Shown piece after piece: positions 60,601 through 64,000 of a stretch of DNA of 64,000 bases (its first letter is position 1; every line of letters begins with the position of its first letter). This DNA is from Cyprinodon diabolis (lineage: Eukaryota > Chordata > Actinopteri > Cyprinodontiformes > Cyprinodontidae): positions 20,241,510 through 20,305,509 of the forward strand of contig CM060068.1 of assembly GCA_030533445.1 (NCBI GenBank). The letters are read 5' to 3'. The position numbers were made by a program, and so were the translations under genes. The notes under the pieces are model-generated. The model was not told the DNA's origin. It saw only the letters and a list, made by a program, of their open reading frames with translations, and made no database searches.

Positions 60601-62800
60601 GTTTCATGACCCAGTTCTAGGCCTTATCTGTTTTAAAGTCGCTGAAAGGAGCGAACCCCACCCTCCAAAAAGAAAATTCATTTAGATTCCAGTAGAGACA
60701 GCTGTTGCTTGTTACGATGACTCCCTCTGCTGATGATGGCTTAGAGATGCCAAGAGAGGCGTGAAAGCTGTGAAAGCTCTACTATTTGTAATATTGGAGC
60801 AGCGGGAAAAAAAATATAAAGATTAAGGATTCTTATGCTTTTTAGCACTTGCTCTAAGTGCAGTATAGCATGGAGGTGCATCATTGGTACTCAAAATATA
60901 CATTTATATATTGTTTAAATAACTGTATCTCAGCAAAAGGCTATTCAATGTCTTAACCTCATAATTATCCAAAATGGAAAAAAAATCTCAGTATCTTCAG
61001 GTAAGAGCTATACAAAGCAGAACAGTTGGTGTTTTTATGAGGTTACAGAAAGTTTATTTTTTATAGCCCTGTTTATTGGGGTAGTAGGTTGTTTTTGGTA
61101 GAGGGGGTTCATCAGGAGCTCAACCAGGATTCATGCAAGAACGGCCACTAAGTGAGGAGGTGTGGCAGGGAGTTATTGTTAAAGATTTAAAACTGGTCTT
61201 CTGAGAAGGACAGGAAAAATGCTGTAGCAATTCCATTTCCTGAGATTAGTTAACTGATTTTAAATATTATTTCAGTTTAATATGGGAAAAAAGTCAGAAT
61301 TCTGACTTTTTTTTCCAGAATTCTGACTTTAATCTCAGAATTTTGGATCCTAATGTAGATGGGCACCATGAAGGAAGAGATGTGGGAGCACATCTTCACT
61401 GACAAAGATGTGAGTGGTTTGGGAGGGCCAGAAACACATTGGTGGAAAATGACAGAATTAGACGACTTTTTACGTGCGCAAGGGGTACGCTCTTCCATTA
61501 ATGCTATTTCATTAATGGAAGAGCAAAAGGTGATTAAAACAACAGAGCTAGTTTAGTCTTTAAAACAGACTGTCATGAATCGGTGTTTGTAAGGAGGACC
61601 CAAACGCAGAGACCAGTAGGCAGAGGTGAATAAAGCCTGTTTATTCTGGTTCACAGAACCAGGGGCAGGAATCAGAGTCCAACAGAAAAACAGCAAACGA
61701 ACCTGAACCAAGGAGACATCAGGGGTAAATCAAAACTAGAAGCCAGGGAGAGACGAGGCAGGTAATAGACAGGAAGCAAGACGGGATGTTTGATGAGGAT
61801 CCGGCAAACAGGAACTGAACAGGGAGGGCTTTTAAAGGGGACAGAGACAGAGAGAGAGCTGACGAGGAAATTGGCAACAGGTGCTTGGCAGGACAGAGAA
61901 ACAGGAAGGGAGGACACAAGAGGGCAGCAGAGGACAACAAATGGATAACTAAGGAAAACAGGAACAATCAGACCAGGACCATGACACAGACATGGCTATA
62001 GCTTGATGCTGACATTTTGTTAGCTGTCAGAATTCTGAGGAAAAAAGTCAGAATTCTGAGATTAAACTCACAATCTGAGAAAAAAGTCAGAATTCTGAGA
62101 TTAAAGTCAGAATTCAAATTTTTTTCTCATTTTATACTGAAATAAAATTTAAAAATCAGTTAACTTTTTAATTTTTACCAGTGGCCCTAATCCTCTTCCA
62201 TGGAATTCATACCTGAACCTTATATCACAAAAATGAAACCTAAACCTAAAGACGTCTGTGGTTAAATACCTGTAGCGCCACCTTGTGTCAAAATAAATGA
62301 CGGGTCAGGGATTATGTTTTAGTGCTTATTGTGGCGATCACTGATGCCCTTCCACTGTGGCCTAAGTGTCCTTACAAATCTGAGGTATTGCACTGAGTTT
62401 ACCTTCGTAGGGTCTTAGAAGAGAAGTCCCAGAGGGCCACGGTGCCATCACTGGCCCCCGCCAGCAGGAGGCAGGAGTCCGGCGACAGCGCGCAGACTCG
62501 GATCGGACTCCGGCCCGGATGCTCCAGCTGTGACAGCCGCTCACCTGTCTCTGAGCTCCACACCATGATGAAGCCGTCTGTGGAGCAGCTGAGCAGGTAG
62601 TTTCCGCAGGAGCTGAAGCAGCAGCAGTGAACCCCGTAGCCGTGACCAGTCAGAGGAGAGAAGGGAAGCTCCGAGAAGTCCGCCGTGTTATAAACCCGGA
62701 GAGTTTTATCTACTGAGCCGGTGACCAGGAGAGACTGAGAGAAGGCGCAGCAGCTCACCTCATCTGTATGATGGCGAAGTTTGTGAATTAAAGAAACCAT
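39455..62800 (-). CDS. wdsub1: WDSUB1, WD40-SAM-U-box protein (complete)
   Basis: Probable E3 ubiquitin ligase: U-box proteins recruit E2 enzymes, and WD40 and SAM modules bind partners; substrates are unknown to me. Exons in transcript order: 62800-62403, 58855-58668, 56861-56775, 54208-54115, 52353-52320, 52173-52133, 51768-51662, 51244-51221, 46290-46114, 39836-39702, 39606-39455. All introns are GT-AG and the frame is continuous for 478 residues (human protein about 476). Seven WD40 blades are marked by [52 protein letters not shown] and [12 protein letters not shown] spans residues about 338-395; the U-box ([32 protein letters not shown]) about 412-478. The start ATG has A at -3 and G at +4. 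Adjacent to tanc1 tail to tail, as in other vertebrates. Confidence 0.97.
39702..39836 (-). CDS. wdsub1: wdsub1 exon 10, SAM end and U-box start
   Basis: Encodes [17 protein letters not shown], the last SAM helix, then [20 protein letters not shown], the U-box signature. Acceptor TTCCCCAG|AG, donor GCTGCAG|GTTTGT. The preceding intron is 6.3 kb. Confidence 0.96.
42620..42750. repeat. Common fish interspersed repeat fragment
   Basis: TCTGATGGCTGTGGGGAAGA through CAGAGGGCAGCAGAGAGAAC and CAGTCCATGGTGGGGG follows a block order seen in many fish repeats. Class not determined. Confidence 0.4.
42751..42895 (-). repeat. tRNA-derived SINE-like fragment
   Basis: The minus strand reads GGTGGTCCTGGGTTTGATTC (B-box-like), then CATCTGCTGCACGCTTCCAC and a pyrimidine-rich tail, a typical fish SINE layout. 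The A box is not clear. Confidence 0.45.
46114..46290 (-). CDS. wdsub1: wdsub1 exon 9, SAM domain
   Basis: Encodes [20 protein letters not shown] and [20 protein letters not shown], a clear SAM domain. Acceptor ATTGCAG|GA, donor GGAATAG|GTGAGG. Phase 1 on both sides. Confidence 0.96.
46868..47300 (-). mobile_element. tRNA-derived SINE, copy 2, split by a hAT MITE
   Basis: The minus strand reads GTGTTGGCCTAGTG at the head, then (after the insertion) ACCCGGTTCAATCCCCACAG (B box) and GAGCAAGACCCTTAACCCCT. The body matches copy 1. Interrupted by 47054-47279. Confidence 0.75.
47054..47279 (+). mobile_element. Small hAT MITE nested in SINE
   Basis: Starts CAGGCGTGGGCAATTCCAGT; the reverse complement of its right end starts CAGCGGTGGGCAATTCCAGT. 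Inverted repeats extend about 50 bp. Perfect 8-bp target duplication CACTAGGC at 47046-47053 and 47280-47287. 226 bp, no coding capacity. Confidence 0.93.
48040..48605. mobile_element. hAT-like MITE (AGAGGTGGGTA ends)
   Basis: Starts AGAGGTGGGTATAGTAC and ends near ACTAGTTACTACCCACCTGT. The interior is rich in TACTCAAGTAAA-type motifs. This is a familiar fish hAT-like repeat; no target duplication was confirmed. Confidence 0.65.
48770..49162 (-). mobile_element. hAT MITE, copy 2 (inverted relative to copy 1)
   Basis: The minus strand begins TAGTGTTGCACCGATACCAG; the plus strand begins TAGTGTTGTGTCGATGCC. Perfect 8-bp target duplication GTTTTATA at 48762-48769 and 49163-49170. Same internal sequence as 7140-7531 in reverse, without the 21-bp palindrome. 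Confidence 0.93.
50030..50460 (+). repeat. Tc1-like relic
   Basis: Contains GGTGAAACATGGTGGTAGCA, a worn Tc1 core, after a decayed transposase-like stretch with GATCAACAAAACTGTGTGTG. No open frame. Confidence 0.45.
50462..50570 (+). repeat. Common fish interspersed repeat fragment
   Basis: TTTCAATTCAGTTTATCTAT and CACGTCATCTCAAGGAACTT match a repeat seen widely in fish introns. Class not determined. Confidence 0.45.
51221..51244 (-). CDS. wdsub1: wdsub1 exon 8, 24-bp microexon with tandem acceptor
   Basis: Encodes AAESQACQ between WD40 and SAM. The acceptor is CTGCAGCAG, so either AG can be used, giving 24 or 21 bp (one alanine more or less). Donor GTCAAG|GTATAT. Accepted because it restores phase 1 to phase 1 and matches the family's linker position; skipping would also keep frame. 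Confidence 0.8.
51662..51768 (-). CDS. wdsub1: wdsub1 exon 7, WD40 blade 7
   Basis: Encodes [20 protein letters not shown] and [15 protein letters not shown]. Acceptor TCTGCAG|AT, donor ACACTG|GTAAAT, phase 1. Confidence 0.94.
52133..52173 (-). CDS. wdsub1: wdsub1 exon 6, 41-bp microexon
   Basis: Encodes [13 protein letters not shown], the loop into blade 7. Acceptor TTTACAG|AG, donor GACAG|GTAAAT, phase 2. Confidence 0.93.
52320..52353 (-). CDS. wdsub1: wdsub1 exon 5, 34-bp microexon
   Basis: Encodes [11 protein letters not shown], the end of blade 6. Acceptor ATTACAG|AT, donor GATGCA|GTAAGT. It fits exon 4 (phase 2) and exon 6 (phase 0) exactly. Confidence 0.93.
52354..54114 (-). other. 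wdsub1: wdsub1 intron 4, 1.8 kb
   Basis: Contains the PIF/Harbinger-like MITE at 53088-53639; otherwise no recognised element. Confidence 0.5.
53088..53639. mobile_element. PIF/Harbinger-like MITE
   Basis: Starts TGCTGGGCATACACTGTGCA and ends ATACAGTGTATACCTGGCC, inverted over about 18 bp. Flanked by TTA on both sides (53085-53087 and 53640-53642), the 3-bp target typical of PIF/Harbinger. Non-coding. A related end sits near 57795-57838. Confidence 0.8.
54115..54208 (-). CDS. wdsub1: wdsub1 exon 4, WD40 blade 6 (first half)
   Basis: Encodes [20 protein letters not shown] followed by VVSG. Acceptor CCTTCAG|CT, donor GTCTCTGG|GTGAGA, phase 2. Confidence 0.93.
54209..56774 (-). other. wdsub1: wdsub1 intron 3, 2.6 kb
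   Basis: Contains MITE family X copy B (55573-55959). The rest is AT-rich and featureless. Confidence 0.5.
55573..55959 (+). mobile_element. MITE family X, copy B (full)
   Basis: Starts GGCTATGTCCAAACATCCTC and ends GGCGTTCGGATACAGCC, inverted GGCTRTRTCCRAAC termini. Subterminal CACTATATAG motifs on both sides. Shares its interior (GGGAGGCGGAGTTACGTGAC) with copy A. Superfamily not settled; no target duplication seen. Confidence 0.8.
56775..56861 (-). CDS. wdsub1: wdsub1 exon 3, WD40 blade 5
   Basis: An 87-bp exon encoding [20 protein letters not shown]. Acceptor CTTTGCAG|AG, donor GGAGCAG|GTAGAT. Length is a multiple of three with equal phases, so skipping would keep frame but lose a blade. 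Confidence 0.95.
56862..58667 (-). other. wdsub1: wdsub1 intron 2, 1.8 kb
   Basis: Contains a Tc1-like core in reverse (about 57625-57650, TACTACCACCACCGTGTTTC) and a Harbinger-like end (57795-57838, CACAGTGTACGCCGGGCTTA). Otherwise AT-rich. Confidence 0.45.
57795..57838. repeat. Harbinger-like terminal fragment
   Basis: AAAATCGCACAGTGTACGCC followed by GGGCTTAA resembles the terminus of the MITE at 53088-53639, including the adjacent TTA. Confidence 0.5.
58668..58855 (-). CDS. wdsub1: wdsub1 exon 2, WD40 blade 4
   Basis: Encodes [20 protein letters not shown], then [10 protein letters not shown] and [15 protein letters not shown]. Acceptor CTCCCACAG|AT, donor AAAGTTG|GTGAGT. Phases match exons 1 and 3. 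Confidence 0.95.
58945..59119 (+). repeat. Unclassified interspersed repeat, copy 2
   Basis: Counterpart of 21427-21603: GTGCTCGCATTAA, GGATGCTTCCTAT, TATAGTGACCTCCTCATATT and CCCACAATCCTTTGG in the same order. Confidence 0.55.
59274..60273. mobile_element. hAT-like element with CAG termini, about 1 kb
   Basis: Starts CAGTGGCATGCACAGACATA; the reverse complement of its right end starts CAGGGACGTGCACAGATAGA. No transposase frame. The expected 8-bp duplication is not visible, so the ends may have decayed. Confidence 0.6.
61489..61524. repeat. Perfect hairpin inside the TTAA element
   Basis: GCTCTTCCATTAATG, a 6-base loop, then CATTAATGGAAGAGC: 15-bp perfect arms. Confidence 0.9.
61571..61986 (+). 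mobile_element. Solo-LTR-like insertion
   Basis: Starts TGTCATG and ends CATGACA (TG...CA). Flanked by the 5-bp duplication CAGAC (61566-61570 and 61987-61991). Contains GAATAAAGCC near 61629 as a possible poly(A) signal. 416 bp, non-coding. Alternatively a short DNA element with TGTCATG inverted termini. Confidence 0.65.
62403..62800 (-). CDS. wdsub1: wdsub1 exon 1, WD40 blades 1-3
   Basis: Begins [20 protein letters not shown] in a strong Kozak context (CTAACCATGG). Contains the first three blades, ending [16 protein letters not shown]. Donor ACGAAG|GTAAAC, phase 2. This exon is notably GC- and CpG-rich compared with its surroundings. Confidence 0.97.
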
Positions 62801-63057
62801 GGTTAGGCAGAAAGGAAGAATCTACCAGGGAGAAGCTATTCTTTCTGCCTGCTGAGAAACTTTGAGCTGCTGAAATGTGGCTCCCTCCTTCTCTCCTTGT
62901 TATGAGAAGTTTCCCCGTTTCCTCCTTTCAACACACCAATAAATTGAGTTTATCTTGCCTCTTATCAGGCTGACGCTGTGTTTCCATTACATAATGTCGA
63001 CAAATTGTTCATGTTAACCATAAACCAGGAGGATAGGATAAAGAGGTTGGAATCCTG
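62801..63057 (-). promoter_or_regulatory. wdsub1: Presumed wdsub1 5'UTR and proximal promoter
   Basis: Non-repetitive sequence upstream of the wdsub1 ATG. No TATA box was identified. The next 700 bp upstream are transposon-derived, so the core promoter probably lies here. Confidence 0.4.
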
Positions 63058-63764
63058 CAGGGGTGGAGCTAGATGGGGGGCCATGGCCACCCTTAGCCAA
63101 TCTGTGGCAACCCCTACCATTTTTCCCCCTCTAATACAGACAGTGGCAACGTAATACTCTCAAGTGGAATATTCAAAACATTTTAATTTTTCATACATTA
63201 ACATTTACTTTACAATAAAAACACTGTGGTTAATTGTGCACATCAACATACTGACATTAAAGATAAGAACAGGATTCCTGCTCTTTTCAGAACTAGATTT
63301 TGTGCTATAAAGAAAAAATGATTTGTCTCTGCAAGTCATCTAGGAGTATTCAGTGAAATCATAGATAACTATTTTAGTAAAAATGTATTAATTCATGAAT
63401 TTATGTAGATATAAGTACTTGTAAATATAGTTGTTTTTTTTTTGCAGAATGGTTATTAATAAAAGTAACTAATGACAAAGGAAAAGACGTTTGCCCCAGA
63501 ACTCAAACCTGAAGGAATTGTATCCACTATACCTTTTATCTAGCTATATGTTTAAATATATGCATCTATTTTTTTTAGCTAAGGCTGTAGAAAAGGATAT
63601 TTTGTCTTTAATTAGAAAATATGGATGTTGTGCTCATTAATTTTCCTGTTGGAAAGGTGTAGATTGACCCTGAGGTTCTGGTGCTGATCCACATTCGGCC
63701 ACCCCTCAGTGTACATTGGTAATCGCCTGGTCACCCTTGTAAAACTTTTCTGGCTACGCCCCTG
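63058..63764. mobile_element. hAT-like element, CAGGGG ends, copy 1
   Basis: Starts CAGGGGTGGAGCTAGATGGG and ends CTGGCTACGCCCCTG, inverted termini. Shares its first 170 bp with 63813-64000. Non-coding. No exact 8-bp duplication seen. Confidence 0.65.
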
Positions 63765-63812
63765 ACTCTGGGTCCCTGAGCAAGACCCTTAACCCCACAC
63801 TGCTCTCTGGGC
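63765..63812 (+). repeat. SINE body fragment, copy 3
   Basis: CTGGGTCCCTGAGCAAGACC and CTTAACCCCACACTGCTC match the body of the SINEs at 31010 and 46868, here in plus orientation, squeezed between two hAT-like ends. Confidence 0.6.
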
Positions 63813-64000
63813 CAGGGGCGGAGCTAGATGGGGGCCAGGGGTGGCCATGGCCACCCTTAGCCAATCTGTGGCCACCGCTTCCATTTTTTCCCTCTAATAC
63901 AGATGGTGGCAGCAGTAATACTCTCAAGTGTAACATTCAAAACATCTTAATTTTTCATATATCTCTTACTATTTTTTTCATAATTACTTAACAAAAACAC
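63813..64000 (+). mobile_element. hAT-like element, CAGGGG ends, copy 2 (cut by window end)
   Basis: Starts CAGGGGCGGAGCTAGATGGG and follows copy 1 closely (CCACCCTTAGCCAATCTGTG, AATACTCTCAAGTGTAACAT). It runs past the window edge. Confidence 0.7.

Larger units (their letters stand above)
61254..62159. mobile_element. TTAA-flanked inverted-repeat element (Kolobok/piggyBac-like MITE) with nested insertion
   Basis: TTAA at 61250-61253 and 62160-62163. The left end CTGATTTTAAATATTATTTC and the reverse complement of the right end CTGATTTTTAAATTTTATTT form inverted repeats that run on for about 100 bp through AGTCAGAATTCTGA repeat units. Without the nested 61571-61986 insertion it is about 485 bp. 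The short frame at 61359-61556 ([18 protein letters not shown]) is not identified. Confidence 0.78.
58856..62402 (-). other. wdsub1: wdsub1 intron 1, 3.5 kb
   Basis: Holds an unclassified repeat (58945-59119), a CAG-ended hAT-like element (59274-60273) and the TTAA-flanked composite (61254-62159). Confidence 0.55.

Overview
The window is nuclear DNA from a teleost fish. It is AT-rich with long introns, every exon has GT-AG borders, and the introns are full of fish-type repeats (hAT, Tc1/mariner, PIF/Harbinger, tRNA-derived SINEs, an L2-like LINE tail). It holds two vertebrate genes in convergent (tail-to-tail) order, the arrangement known for TANC1 and WDSUB1 in other vertebrates. No bacterial, CRISPR or operon-like system is present.

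Positions 1-36049 (+) carry the 3' three-quarters or so of tanc1, a postsynaptic scaffold. Nineteen coding exons (83-36049) encode 1567 residues ending in a stop: the STAND-type P-loop ATPase (Walker A at 3808, Walker B near 9129), about ten ankyrin repeats (exons 9-15), TPRs (exons 16-19) and a long low-complexity tail ending in the PDZ ligand ESNV. The 5' exons and promoter lie upstream of the window. The tanc1 3'UTR runs to a poly(A) signal near 37800.

Positions 39455-62800 (-) carry the complete wdsub1 coding region: 11 exons, 478 residues, seven WD40 blades, a SAM domain and a C-terminal U-box (E3 ubiquitin ligase type). It includes 24-, 34- and 41-bp microexons. The gap between the two stop codons is 3.4 kb and contains both 3'UTRs plus a MITE.

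The rest is repeat-derived. The best-supported insertions have target-site duplications readable in the sequence: a hAT MITE pair (7140-7531 and 48770-49162), a small hAT MITE nested in a SINE (47054-47279), a PIF/Harbinger-like MITE (53088-53639), a nearly intact Tc1/mariner element with DD36E spacing (23988-25208), and a TTAA-flanked element (61254-62159) that contains a solo-LTR-like insertion (61571-61986). A 266-bp near-palindrome lies at 14223-14488. I found no convincing undescribed biological system; the unusual items are mobile-element structures and small splicing features.
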